NCBI RefSeq assembly: GCF_026914265.1
Contig: NC_069136.1
Location: 36,687,406-36,751,405, forward strand
From: Mya arenaria
Lineage: Eukaryota > Mollusca > Bivalvia > Myida > Myidae
DNA length: 64,000 nt
Direction: 5' to 3'
This document shows, in pieces, positions 1 through 12,960 of the stretch. Numbering within the stretch: position 1 is the first letter of the stretch; every line of letters begins with the position of its first letter. The position numbers and the translations under genes are program-made. The notes under the pieces are model-generated. The model ran no database searches. It was not told the DNA's origin and worked only from the letters and a program-made list of their open reading frames with translations.

Positions 1-1088
1 CGTTTCAACAAATACATATAGGAAGTAAATGATGAATGCTTTCTCCTTGCAAAAGAGTGCACCTATAACCAAATGTAAAACGTTCACCTATAAATTTAAT
101 ACCTTTTCTTTAAACAAAATAGGCTGAGATAAGACGACTAAAATTTAATTGCTAGATTTCTACCCCGCCTCTTTACGCCGTCCCTTTTATTCTATAGACT
201 CAAATAAAATGTAGGGTCTGTTGCGTATTAGTCCGGTACTGTCCGGAAACGGAATTTATTCGTACCTACGGTATCGATATGTTACGGTCGTCTTAACATA
301 TGTATATAGTGCCTTGTGCAATAAGAAAGAGCACCAACACCTATGCTGTGGAACAGTCATCAAAGAAAAAAATGTCACCCACTTAACCATTGAAAACAAA
401 TTTGATGAAAATCTACCAATAATTCATTTTGGCATAATTAACATGGTACATTTTAACTCATTTAAGTAATCACTGTATTCTAATGACCGCATGAAGAAAA
501 TTTGTCTTAGCATTATAGTTCCGAGTCGCTAAGTGCCCAATATGTCAGTGCCTTATCAATTAGGCCGAATTATCTCGGTGTCCCAGTTTAATACCGTTAA
601 TATATCACTAGTCTAGGAGCATGCTTACATACATGTTGTTATATTACTTAGCATAACAAAAAGTTCAATCCCATGTAGGTATGTAAAGCTTATTAACAAA
701 TTCAAATATTTACAAATACACAATCATGTAAATGGCATATAATTCTGAAAGTACAAAAAAAAATCATACAGTGCATTTAAAAGAATAAAGATTTACACGA
801 CAGTTTATATCTATTAAATGACAGTGTATATCTAACAATTATATAATATAACACAGGAATGTAAAAAGCATATTTTCTTGTTGTATTTGCCATAATAATT
901 AAAATCGCTAATACTTAACAATGGCTTTTTACAGTAAGAATGTGTTAAGCGAAAAGCAAATATTAACAAATTCTAAAAATTATAGTATTTCATTATAAAA
1001 TCACTGTAATACGTGGGAAAGGGAAACCATACATGTATGCTATTTAATAGGCGAAACAATATCAGTTCAATGGTCATGAGAAACACAA
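1..1088. other. AT-rich flank, no gene seen
   Basis: This is the 3' flank of the minus-strand methyltransferase gene whose stop codon lies at 1089-1091. Short open frames here look random. I see no domain, structural RNA or clear repeat. Confidence 0.5.
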
Positions 1089-4000
1089 CTAGTTATCATC
1101 TTTATCGATTAAATTCGTATCATATTCATATATGAAATTGAATCCCTTTATTCCGATTAAGGTGTAGCCTTTCTTAATAAGAAGATTTGTGATAGCAACC
1201 TGACTTTCGCGAGTCCTGTGCAAGAATTCTAGTATAATGTACATTGGTCGGAATCCATGTTCTACCCACTGACGTATGATCTGGAACGAAAAGAGTAGGA
1301 ATAGAAATTAGTGGTCACTATTATATTTTGTTCAACGCAAAGATAATATTATTCAAGTTTGCCACTATACTTATTACAGTAAATCAGCGGTCAGACGTTA
1401 TTGATCTTAATCAGGTGAAGCGGTAGATATAAACAGTGACTCGCCTAGAAAGTGGTTAGATTACAAAATGTTATGTCGACCGTTTAAAATTTAGAAATTG
1501 CAAGTATGTTTTTACAGAAAAAAATGAATGATTATGCGACTGCAATCTAACAATCTTTAACCATCACTTTACAAACAATGCCGAATGACCAAAGATTAAA
1601 CGATACGAGTTTAAAGGCACAAGATTAATGCCGACTTTAACCGATGGACAGAAGACGTTTCTCAATCCTCAGATTGGTAGATACAAATATATGGCCGTGC
1701 TTACAATTCTTATCTTGCACATAAATAAAAAGTAACCGTACGAAACTACTTGTATATGTTTCCGACAAAAAAAGAGTTCGAGTGAAAAAAATAGATTTTA
1801 CCATATATTTTTTATCTGAGGTGGGAGAAAAGGAATCTACCATTGACGCTCATGTAAGATAGGTGGCGTGAGACCACAGTTATTTTTACTATATGTTTCA
1901 TATAGACACTAACCTGGCTTTTGACTTTATACACACCCCAATTGAAAAACAAGGACATGGCATCTCTAGAACAATTCCAGACACAAAATATAATCACAAG
2001 AAAACACCATGTTGACCATTGACCCGACTGTCAAAATTGAGTTCAAATACATAACCCTTCCGCCAGGGAGTCAATCGGCTACAAACAACTAATTTTCAGA
2101 CTTCCACAAGCTATGATTTTTCCAATATTTACATTGAAAACTATCAATTTCTGCAATAGAGTGTCAAATTCAGTCAAGTTCTCTGCAAAAAGAACATTTT
2201 TTGCTTCTTTTTCATTCAATTTTAATAAAATATTGATACTTGAACACAAGCACTCTTTGTTTCTGTATTCACATCCGGATCTTGGTCAACGGGGGGCAGA
2301 TAACTGTGGTCTTGAGCCTATTTAAGCAACATTTTTTCAGAAACAGACTTCAAAACTCCTATAGTTCAGCTTCAGGCTATATGCAACACATACTGAAAGT
2401 TTGGCAATGATATATCAAACACTAAATGAATGAGACAAGTATTAGCACCTGTGGTATTTTCATAAAAAGCAGAAACAGCCATTTCCCTCAAATGTTAAGC
2501 CGCAAACCTTTGAAGAGCCATTATTTCCTTATGCATTGGAATAATTTGACCAAGTAAAGTTTTCCTTGTAGCTTTTAATGGTGTCTATAGAACAGCACCA
2601 CAAAACTGGCCTGCCTACTCTTTTAAGATTTTTTCTAAGCAAAATAAGGTTTTTCCACTTCATCGGCTTAGTGTTTTATATAAAAAATGACATAGAGCCC
2701 AACTGAAATGCCTCAACTTGTCAAAATTTTGCTTTTCTGGTCCACTTATATACAAAGGTAACAGAACTGTTCAGTTTAACACAAGAAATTTAGTGATAAT
2801 GTGTTAATAGACAGTCTAAACAACACTATATGCCAAATTGTTGGCTTCCGGGACAAATGGCGCAACAAAGGAAATGGCAAAAAACACACCAAAACTTAAA
2901 GATTCATGACAACTGCTAGTGTTTTCATGTATGAGGTGGCTACATGATGTAGAAAATGCAGAGATAGCATTATTATGCCCATTTTTAAAAAAAAATTACT
3001 TTAAGAATCTGTTTTGAAGGCTAGATTTGGCATTAAATTCAGAGTACAGCACTTCACTATTGTCTATAAGATGCTTATTTACACCTGATTTGCTATAAAT
3101 CTCACTCATTGGAATCATTTACACACAAACAAGCACTACAGAGTTGACTAACATCTTCATTCTTCTGAAATATTGGATTCAGAGCTGCATCTCCTGGATT
3201 CAGATTGCAGGACTACCGCCTGGGGAAAAGGCCGCAGCTAACTGGAGCTTATTGGCACATCATGATCTGCAAGCAAGACACAAAAGCAATGTTTTACACA
3301 AATAAAACTATCTTCCACTACTGTTAAAGTTTGAAAAAGGCCTGTAAACACTCATTTGAGGCATACACAACCTTTAATATAGTCACAAATGTGATAAATA
3401 TGCAGAAAAGTTCATGAATTCAAAGATTTTCAGGACAGATTTAATAGAATATATAGTCTTTTGGACATTTTGCAATCAGTTTTTAACAACTCAAAGGTAA
3501 ACCTCATCTTATTGAGTACCCAGATGCATTTTGCAAGCATTCAAACCAGACATGCTTAGAATTTCTTCTTACTTGGAGATGGTATTCCTTTCTTGAAAAT
3601 CCTTGCCGAGAGCCGGTATGGAAAACCACAGAGACCACAGTTTTACCAGCACTGGTTCTTGTCCTTGAAAATTCCTCTGTGGCTACAGCAACCAGGCTGG
3701 CTATTAAAATAAGCAATAAATTAGGGTTTTTAAAACATTTATACTGTATTAAGGTTGTGTTTTTTAATGCATTAAGGGAAAAGGCTCTATTCTTTATGAA
3801 AGCTGCTCACTTTTTATTTATTTTGCCTTGAGAAATGTCAAGTTTTTCAATGAATAAATTGAATAAATGAATGAATTAATGAATATATATGAATGATTGA
3901 TAGAATGAATTAATGAATTAATGAAAGGTGGCATTATTTCTTTAAAATTGGGATCTCATTGTGTTGCTGTGATTGTTAAAGTATATGTTTTCTTGTCCAT

Positions 4001-7000
4001 AAGCTGAAAATCATATGCACACTAAATAAAACATCATTCTGCATCCTATGTGCAGTAAGTTTTGTTTAATTGCTTATAGAATTTGCAATTATTGTAATGT
4101 TTGCTTAAAAGAGCAAACAAAATGTGTGAATAGATGCACAATACAGACCAAAGACTGATACAAGTCAGCAGTTTCATTAGAAAATAATATTATTATCAAA
4201 GCCACATCAGAAATGATTGACAACATGAAAGAAATTCATTTAGGAATGGAACAAACAGTCTCAATGGGCTTTTATGACCAAACTGTCTCACTTTGTACTT
4301 CAGTTTGGATACCATTTTCTAATATATTATCTTGAAGTACTTACAAATTACAGCATGTNNNNNNNNNNNNNNNNNNNNNNNNNNNNNNNNNNNNNNNNNN
4401 NNNNNNNNNNNNNNNNNNNNNNNNNNNNNNNNNNNNNNNNNNNNNNNNNNNNNNNNATTGCATTGGAATAATTTGACCAAGTAAAGTTTTCCTTGTAGCT
4501 TTTAATGGTGTCTATAGAACAGCACCACAAAACTGGCCTGCCTACTCTTTTAAGATTTTTTCTAAGCAAAATAAGGTTTTTCCACTTCATCGGCTTAGTG
4601 TTTTATATAAAAAATGACATAGAGCCCAACTGAAATGCCTCAACTTGTCAAAATTTTGCTTTTCTGGTCCACTTATATACAAAGGTAACAGAACTGTTCA
4701 GTTTAACACAAGAAATTTAGTGATAATGTGTTAATAGACAGTCTAAACAACACTATATGCCAAATTGTTGGCTTCCGGGACAAATGGCGCAACAAAGGAA
4801 ATGGCAAAAAACACACCAAAACTTAAAGATTCATGACAACTGCTAGTGTTTTCATGTATGAGGTGGCTACATGATGTAGAAAATGCAGAGATAGCATTAT
4901 TATGCCCATTTTTAAAAAAAAATTACTTTAAGAATCTGTTTTGAAGGCTAGATTTGGCATTAAATTCAGAGTACAGCACTTCACTATTGTCTATAAGATG
5001 CTTATTTACACCTGATTTGCTATAAATCTCACTCATTGGAATCATTTACACACAAACAAGCACTACAGAGTTGACTAACATCTTCATTCTTCTGAAATAT
5101 TGGATTCAGAGCTGCATCTCCTGGATTCAGATTGCAGGACTACCGCCTGGGGAAAAGGCCGCAGCTAACTGGAGCTTATTGGCACATCATGATCTGCAAG
5201 CAAGACACAAAAGCAATGTTTTACACAAATAAAACTATCTTCCACTACTGTTAAAGTTTGAAAAAGGCCTGTAAACACTCATTTGAGGCATACACAACCT
5301 TTAATATAGTCACAAATGTGATAAATATGCAGAAAAGTTCATGAATTCAAAGATTTTCAGGACAGATTTAATAGAATATATAGTCTTTTGGACATTTTGC
5401 AATCAGTTTTTAACAACTCAAAGGTAAACCTCATCTTATTGAGTACCCAGATGCATTTTGCAAGCATTCAAACCAGACATGCTTAGAATTTCTTCTTACT
5501 TGGAGATGGTATTCCTTTCTTGAAAATCCTTGCCGAGAGCCGGTATGGAAAACCACAGAGACCACAGTTTTACCAGCACTGGTTCTTGTCCTTGAAAATT
5601 CCTCTGTGGCTACAGCAACCAGGCTGGCTATTAAAATAAGCAATAAATTAGGGTTTTTAAAACATTTATACTGTATTAAGGTTGTGTTTTTTAATGCATT
5701 AAGGGAAAAGGCTCTATTCTTTATGAAAGCTGCTCACTTTTTATTTATTTTGCCTTGAGAAATGTCAAGTTTTTCAATGAATAAATTGAATAAATGAATG
5801 AATTAATGAATATATATGAATGATTGATAGAATGAATTAATGAATTAATGAAAGGTGGCATTATTTCTTTAAAATTGGGATCTCATTGTGTTGCTGTGAT
5901 TGTTAAAGTATATGTTTTCTTGTCCATAAGCTGAAAATCATATGCACACTAAATAAAACATCATTCTGCATCCTATGTGCAGTAAGTTTTGTTTAATTGC
6001 TTATAGAATTTGCAATTATTGTAATGTTTGCTTAAAAGAGCAAACAAAATGTGTGAATAGATGCACAATACAGACCAAAGACTGATACAAGTCAGCAGTT
6101 TCATTAGAAAATAATATTATTATCAAAGCCACATCAGAAATGATTGACAACATGAAAGAAATTCATTTAGGAATGGAACAAACAGTCTCAATGGGCTTTT
6201 ATGACCAAACTGTCTCACTTTGTACTTCAGTTTGGATACCATTTTCTAATATATTATCTTGAAGTACTTACAAATTACAGCATGTTGGCAAACACCAAGT
6301 ACAGCTTGGCCTCTGGTGGGCAGCTTGGTGGGGGGGGGGGGGGGGGTCTTCAACAGACAGTTCCTCCTGGGTCTGCTTCCTATGTTAAAAAAATCCCTCC
6401 ATTTATACATTGGAATTGAAAGTGAGGCTTTCATTCATTAGTTACCATCATTTGGAACTATTTCCAAACATTAAATTGAAAGTGAAAGTAGTTTTTTTAA
6501 AAATGTCAAAAATATATAAGAAAATTATATATTATTAATTTATATTATGTAATATAAGATTTTCACATTTCATACTCAAACACCAATATTCTATGGCTAA
6601 GCATTGTCAACTGGCCAAATTTCAACCAGATAGCTGTATAAATTAAGAATTTATAACAATTTAAAATAGGCCACCCCTCCAAAAGCTTCCTCTATATCAG
6701 GCGTGAGACCACAGTTATTTTTACTATATGTTTCATATAGACACTAACCTGGCTTTTGACTTTATACACACCCCAATTGAAAAACAAGGACATGGCATCT
6801 CTAGAACAATTCCAGACACAAAATATAATCACAAGAAAACACCATGTTGACCATTGACCCGACTGTCAAAATTGAGTTCAAATACATAACCCTTCCGCCA
6901 GGGAGTCAATCGGCTACAAACAACTAATTTTCAGACTTCCACAAGCTATGATTTTTCCAATATTTACATTGAAAACTATCAATTTCTGCAATAGAGTGTC

Positions 7001-10000
7001 AAATTCAGTCAAGTTCTCTGCAAAAAGAACATTTTTTGCTTCTTTTTCATTCAATTTTAATAAAATATTGATACTTGAACACAAGCACTCTTTGTTTCTG
7101 TATTCACATCCGGATCTTGGTCAACGGGGGGCAGATAACTGTGGTCTTGAGCCAGGTTCATCCCAACAGTCGCACAGGGCGTTCTGTGAAAAGTCGGTAA
7201 ACCTTGTTTCGAGAAAAATGAAAGCACTGATAGTGATGATCGGCTTGAGCGACGATTCCTTCTATTGGATACTCGCTCGCCCGCAAAACTCACTCCGCCA
7301 CAATTAAGCTAATTGTACTGCTAGAGCAGTACAGAAGGGAGAAATCGCGTTGAATTTATCTGAGATCCATCTCCTGTAGTACCTTATTATTGTTTTGCAA
7401 GAACTGTCAGGAGTTTGCCAGTTTATAGAAGTTCTCCCTTTCATATTCGTGTTTTATAAGCGTGGTAACTGTTAATTTACGCAAAATATTATACGCTCTT
7501 TTAAACAAACATGAAGTTATTATGTAAAGCAGACATTATTCCAGGTACGTTTCATGAATTGATTTCCATTGAAATCTGGTACATTTTAGTATGAATTTCA
7601 ACTCCACATGGACTCAGTTGTATTTTTGTGGTATATTACTAATGTCTTGAGCTAGAGTTCAAGCCTAAAAACTACGCTCGGACTGGGATGAACCTAGCTT
7701 AATATCTTGACCATGGAAGATACTTATTATATCAGGGTGAGGAATCACGTGACGTGAAGAGGTTCGCACATGGGTCACCACAGGTCACAACCATGTACAC
7801 AAAGACGAAAGTGACGTACATTTCTAAATGACTTTTTTTTGACAAAAAAGATATGAAAATATTTCTTAGCTGATAAACGACTATGCTATATTCTGCTTAT
7901 AAATGTGTAAATGGTGACCAATGTGAGAACATCTTTAAGTCACGTGATTTCTCACCCGGATATAACATGATGAAAATAGAGACAAACTACACATGCATCA
8001 ATTTATTAATAACTACTATATTTAAGATGGCAGTATCAATCAGAAATGGTCATTCCTGGTCGCATTGAGATTTATTTTGAAGAAAACAGTGAGAAAATGT
8101 GTATTTGAATTTACTCAGCAATCCAGAGAATTTTCTAAAATTACGATATTTCGTTGTTCGGTTGTTGATATGATGGTCCGAGAATGTGCATTTGATAAGT
8201 CAATCAGATAACTAACAAAACACAGCTTTGGAAATACTATGCAAAAATCGACTAATTTGAATTTAACTGATTGAAGATGAAAGTTCAAAGCTTAATTCAC
8301 AAGATTTAAAACATACAGACACACCATTGAATGTTATCGTTGATAACGTAAGGTATCAGTTTAGATAGTTCGTGTTCGTGGTAATGCATGCCGGATTAAC
8401 TAAGATTGAGGTGCATGTGGCTGTGAAACAAAAATGTCCGCAGCAATAAAGTATCGCTATATTGTCATTCCATCAGAGTTCGGATATTTCCGTGTTTATT
8501 CGGAATGTTTACAAAATATGGTTGCAACACCTTTACCGTTTGAACATTAAAACATATATATTTGGAATGTTTAGGAAATTTGGTTGCTATGATTTTTTTA
8601 CAATAGCTTTACCGTTAGTCATTCAATGCGTGAATGTATACTTTCATGTGAACTTCAATAAATATATATTAATATTCAATGAAACCTATTGCATCACTAT
8701 ATGTATTGTATTTCTTAGATATATTATCTCCTTATAAGAATAGTAAGTCCTAATTAATAGATAATTAGTCATTATGATGGGATACCAGGTACTTTTTACG
8801 AAATAGAATCTCCTGCATACGAGATAGTACCTCATCATAAGAAGACAATATCTCGTATTTAGTAGATTTCATATCGTACTTAGGACCTTTTATTTAAATG
8901 TTTTCCCGTAAATAGGGCTGAGTATGTCATAATTAGGACTTTGTATATCATACTTAAGACTTTGCATATCCTAACACCCTAATAGCAACTTTAGAATACT
9001 ATGTGTGGCTTTAGGACGAATCCATATTAAATATATACTAATTAACCTTGTCTTCCATTCCTTCCACGTCGATAGACAACACTCCAAAATGTTTTGGAAC
9101 TTTGTACTTTGAAACAAACGTCTTTACTGAATAACTCGGAACCTCTACATAGTTTGAGTCTTGTTCTTCTTCGGATACTATTCTGCTTTCCATAGCAACC
9201 AAATCTGCTGACACATGGAGTTTTTCTTGACCATCATGATCACTTATCACAGCATGAACATACTGGACACTCTGGTCTTGTTGCTGGTTGATCAGTCTGA
9301 ATGAAACATGAATATAAGGCTTTTAAATATGTGTTTCTGGTTTCGCGACCTACCCTATGGTCATTTGGAGCTCATCGGCCATTTTTATCGAAAACAACCA
9401 CGGATGCATTCAGACGGTTTACATACTCAGAAAATCGTATGTTAAGTCCGCGGCAAGCTGGCGTGAGACCACAGTTATTTTTACTATATGTTTCATATAG
9501 ACACTAACCTGGCTTTTAACTTTATACACACCCCAATTGAAAAACAAGGACATGGCATCTCTAGAACAATTCAAGACACAAAATATAATCACAAGAAAAC
9601 ACCATGTTGACCATTGACCCGATTGTCAAAATTGAGTTCAAATACATAACCCTTCCGCCAGGGAGTCAATCGGCTACAAACAACTAATTTTCAGACTTCC
9701 ACAAGCTATGATTTTTCCAATATTTACATTGAAAACTATCAATTTCTGCAATAGAGTGTCAAATTCAGTCAAGTTCTCTGCAAAAAGAACATTTTTGCTT
9801 CTTTTTCATTCAATTTTAATAAAATATTGATACTTTAACACAAGCACTCTTTTTTTCTGTATTCACATCCGAATCTTGGTCAACAGGGGGCAGATAACTG
9901 TGGTCTTGAGCCAGTTGATCGCGTAGTGACTCAAGCTTAATATTTGTTTATTGTTTTCAATAAAAATGGCCGAATGCCCAGTTGTTTTGCCCCAACCCTA

Positions 10001-11454
10001 GACGTCTTATTGCCTTGAGAAATTTATTTTTCAATTGCTTGATTTCAATCTTTTAAAGCCGTTACTCAAAAGCGTTTCTACATATATTTACATGAAACTA
10101 ATTACACATTGATGTGTAACAAATCCTAATACTGGTCCGTAAGTACGCGTCGATTTATGGCCTTTCATCAATACAATAACATTCGCGTGCGCTTGTTCTT
10201 TTCTTACTGGCACCACACTGAAGTGTGTGTGTGTGGGGGGGGGGGGGGGGGGGGATTTTGGAAGGTAATTCGTACACGGTCCATGGTATGAGCTCTTATT
10301 TTGTAACTGTTATTCATGATTAACTGTGTGCACATGGTTTATTTTTTCAACTGTCCTTCCACAAAATGATGACAAACAAGTCTCATTTAACAGTGTGATG
10401 GACGTTTAACATTCGGCCATATTAATCGGCTTGACGGAGATGGCTCAGATGTTACGATTCACTATAGCGGTGATCCGTCTTGCAACCGATTCTATGAATA
10501 TGCTTTTAAGATAACAATGGCGTATTTTATATCATAAAATTCTAAAGAAGGACGAACAATTATATTTTATTTCCAATTTCAATGGTCAATATTTAAGCAA
10601 TTTGTTTTTGATGACCACGTGTTATAACAATATTTGACTTATTTATTTCGAGCTTACCTCTGTTTTTTTCAAGCACGAAACAAACATGAGATAAAGTGCA
10701 TTACTTGTGATTAACCATGTAAGCGTTATGTTTATTCTACCTCGCAAAATGAATTGATAGCTAATTGTGACTTTGATCTTATGTGTATACTTAACTATCA
10801 ATTGCTCATTCCGTTGCTTTAAGAAAGGTAATTTATGAATTGTTCTCCCTACATTTCAGATTACTAGTATAGCTGTGTACCAATCGAGCTAAAATAAATA
10901 AATGTAAACTGTACATACCCGTTATGGTTTTTCTTCGCTAAATCCAGCTGGTCTCTCTGAGGTTCTACTAGAATGGCACTCCAACCCACTTGTATGAAGT
11001 TAAACGAATTGCTGGACATCAGCCCATCATTTGCTCCAATGTCCACAACTAGCTTTTTCCATGGCTCGGATTTCTGACGTTGCATCTGTTCGAATATGAA
11101 GAGAAACTCACCTGCACTAGACACATCAAACCCCAGTCTGCTGATTGTTTTTCCACAGTTTTCTGATTCATGCTCCATATAAATCCTCCCAATAGTGTTG
11201 TCAATGAGATATTTAAATCCTTCGTTCTTTCCTTGGGCGACAATGTGTCGGAATGCGTTATATCCGGCAAGAGTGTCCATAATTGACAGACGTGATGACG
11301 AAAAATCACTGATCAGATGCTTTACTTGCATTAACGAAAATAAAATAAAAGTGTTGATAATAAGCAACTCAATAACGACACAAACGATTGTAATTATAAT
11401 ACATCCTCTGAAAATATATTTGAATGAACGTAAATATTTTGAGAGGCGCCACAT
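1089..11454 (-). CDS. FkbM-type membrane methyltransferase, copy A (3 exons)
   Basis: The join is 11454-10919, 9296-9047 and 1280-1089, giving 325 residues. The splice phases are 2 and 0, with GT donors at 10918 and 9046 and AG acceptors just before 9296 and 1280. Residues 18-42 form one hydrophobic segment behind a basic N-terminus, as in a type II signal anchor, so the catalytic part would lie in the Golgi/ER lumen or outside the cell (inference). VDIGANDG at 137-144 is the SAM-binding glycine motif, followed by ILVEPQ at 161-166. LSIDVEGMEDK at 252-262 is the second FkbM (Methyltransf_21) signature. The last exon supplies the C-terminal strand-helix part and ends in TAG. FkbM enzymes usually O-methylate sugars or small metabolites; the substrate here is unknown. 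The second intron is over 7.7 kb and holds repeats and the assembly gap. The paralogue at 41500-48436 has the same exon plan. Confidence 0.85.
1281..1864. other. Intron 2 of methyltransferase A, leftmost part
   Basis: AT-rich intronic sequence between the last exon and the first short inverted-repeat element. I see no further exon or structured element. Confidence 0.5.
1865..2318. mobile_element. 454-bp inverted-repeat element, copy 1
   Basis: The left end carries AGACCACAGTTAT and the right end its complement, framed by GGC and GCC, as in a MITE-like non-autonomous DNA transposon. By eye this copy is identical along its length to the copy at 6700-7153 and differs by a few bases from the one at 9460-9912. 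The flanks of the three copies differ, which argues for separate insertions. I could not see a convincing target-site duplication. Its open frame of about 70 codons is a by-product of the repeat. Confidence 0.7.
2532..4358. repeat. First copy of 1.83-kb duplicated block, ending at the gap
   Basis: This block reappears at 4459-6285 at a constant offset of 1927 with no difference that I can see. It ends exactly where the run of N begins. The duplicated 70-codon minus-strand frame (3504-3716 and 5431-5643) has no recognisable domain. A contig overlap that failed to merge is the simplest explanation. Confidence 0.8.
4359..4456. other. Assembly gap (98 N)
   Basis: A run of 98 undetermined bases inside the second intron of methyltransferase A. 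The sequence on its right restarts inside the block that ended on its left. Confidence 0.99.
4459..6285. repeat. Second copy of 1.83-kb duplicated block
   Basis: Matches 2532-4358 throughout, as far as I can compare by eye, and then runs on into unique sequence with a poly-G tract near 6330. No gene is recognised in it. Confidence 0.8.
6700..7153. mobile_element. 454-bp inverted-repeat element, copy 2
   Basis: Same family and, by eye, the same sequence as 1865-2318, in the same orientation but with different flanks. It directly abuts another inverted-repeat element starting at 7154. Confidence 0.7.
7154..7695. mobile_element. 542-bp element with 12-bp perfect inverted ends
   Basis: The left end AGGTTCATCCCA (7154-7165) is repeated in inverted orientation at 7684-7695. 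No coding region is recognised inside, so it is probably non-autonomous. It sits against the right end of the preceding element. No clear target duplication is visible. Confidence 0.5.
7696..9046. other. Intron 2 of methyltransferase A, right part
   Basis: AT-rich intronic DNA. From about 8760 to 9000 it contains loosely repeated phrases built on TTTGTATATCATACTTA-like sequence, probably a decayed tandem repeat. No exon is recognised. Confidence 0.4.
9460..9912. mobile_element. 453-bp inverted-repeat element, copy 3
   Basis: Same family as 1865-2318 with a few substitutions and a one-base deletion. It lies in intron 1 of methyltransferase A, about 160 bp upstream (gene sense) of exon 2. Confidence 0.7.
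9913..10918. other. Intron 1 of methyltransferase A
   Basis: Intronic DNA with a GT run leading into a poly-G tract at about 10220-10254. No exon or element end was recognised. Confidence 0.5.
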
Positions 11455-12001
11455 TTTGAATGTTGCTAAAATGAATTAACGGTCTCCTATCAAAACAGGA
11501 CGTATCGAAGTAAGCTGGATTTTCTAACGGAAAGATCGTTGCTACATTCTGCTCCCTAATTGATGATACGTTAACGTTGATGCTACGTTTAAGTTGATGA
11601 TACGTTAATGTTGATGTCGATATTTTTATGTTACGTCCGCATTTAGATACCAAGTGTCAGGGTAGCTAATTAAGCAGCGGTACACGTTACTACCTTCATA
11701 ACATGAAGTCTTTTCACAGATTGAAGTACTTGTATTTATTTCAACACAGCATAGTCCAGCACAGTTTAAGGTAAACTCCTAAGGTCTCATTGTGACAATA
11801 AGTATAGTAATGTGTTTAATAATGCTCATTCCTCTTGCTCAGCCAGTCTTAATCATTAAAAGTTTACCTGCTGTGTTCTAAATATAACTTAGTTGATAAA
11901 AATTTATCAACTGGAGCGTTTTCACTAGTTGACAACTCGACCACGCGATATCACTTAATGTATGTATGAAGTGAAACGATTGCAAAATAAGTGCATTGAA
12001 C
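11455..12001. other. Upstream region of methyltransferase A
   Basis: This is the 5' flank of the minus-strand gene and should contain its promoter and 5' UTR, but no specific element can be assigned. A short tandem phrase based on GATGATACGTTAACGTTGATG occurs near 11560-11620. Confidence 0.4.
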
Positions 12002-12355
12002 ATTAAAGCTGCACTCTCACAGATTGTACGTTTTGACAACTTTTGTCTTGAACGAGCCAATTTTTACGAAAATCAATGGAAACCAGTTATATAAGACTGC
12101 TGTCAAAATATAGATCGCAGAATTTTATATTTAAGTTCAAAAACTGATGTTTTATGCATTTTTCTTAAACTGTTAGTACGGTTTAAGCCATAAAACATTA
12201 ATTTTCGAACGGAAATATGGAAATCTACGATCTGATTTTTTTGTCAGCAATCTTATATCATTGGTTTGCAGATATTTATGCAAATATTTGCTCTTTTCAA
12301 GACAAAAAATAAAAAAGTTGCAAAAATGGTATATCTGTGAGAGTGCAGCTTTAAT
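12002..12355. mobile_element. 354-bp palindromic MITE with TA-type ends
   Basis: ATTAAAGCTGCACTCTCACA at the left is matched by its inverted copy at the right end (about 12335-12355). The flanking bases allow a TA target duplication, as in Tc1/mariner-derived MITEs (inference). One end of the same family recurs at 28914-28955 inside the THAP/DDE element. Confidence 0.7.
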
Positions 12356-12583
12356 GCATCGTTCTCAATGCAGTGAATTGAACGCTGCTAAAATATAAAT
12401 AATAAAAATCAATGTGTTGCTTTAAAAAGCGTTTCGCATACATAAATGTATATAAAAAACTATAAGAGACAGTAAGAAAAATAATCAATTTTATTAGGTG
12501 AACCATCAAGTAATTTCAAACTGCGTCTTTATATACAAGTTCTTTGTGTAGTGTCCGGTGGAAAAAGGGGAACGTCAAGGTTA

Positions 12584-12855
12584 TGCACCGGTCAATTGTA
12601 ACCACGCCCCCCCAAGGTCCGGGGAATAGCGGGGACTTTGACTTTCGGTCCAACCAACACCGGCTAAAATCCTCGCCCTGCGGGTACGAACTGATGGTAA
12701 AATCCCCGCCAAATGCCCCCGCACCCAAGGGACCTTAGATTAAGCCCATTCTCCGATATATTTTGCGCGAAGACAAAACCACCGCATTCACCCGGCACTG
12801 CCCATTCCCCGGCTATCCCCGGACCTGGGGGGCGTGGTTACAATTGACTGGTGCA
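12584..12855. mobile_element. GC-rich 272-bp MITE flanked by TTA
   Basis: Long inverted ends beginning TGCACC and including CAATTGTAACCACGCCCCCC bound the element. It is flanked by TTA at 12581-12583 and TTA at 12856-12858. A 3-bp TTA/TAA duplication is typical of PIF/Harbinger elements (family knowledge). It is strikingly GC-rich against its surroundings. The two overlapping open frames follow from the inverted repeats and are not genes. A lone end of this family appears at 42342-42358. Confidence 0.75.
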
Positions 12856-12960
12856 TTAGTGGAAACAAAAATAATTTTACGCCTTAGACCAATGTGAAAA
12901 ATGAACTTGCGTGGGTTTTATATAAAATATACTTTCTTTAGATTTAAAATGAAATACAAA

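Noticed and set aside
9301..9507. 68-codon plus-strand frame
   Set aside because: Spans intron 1 of methyltransferase A and runs into a MITE; no domain.
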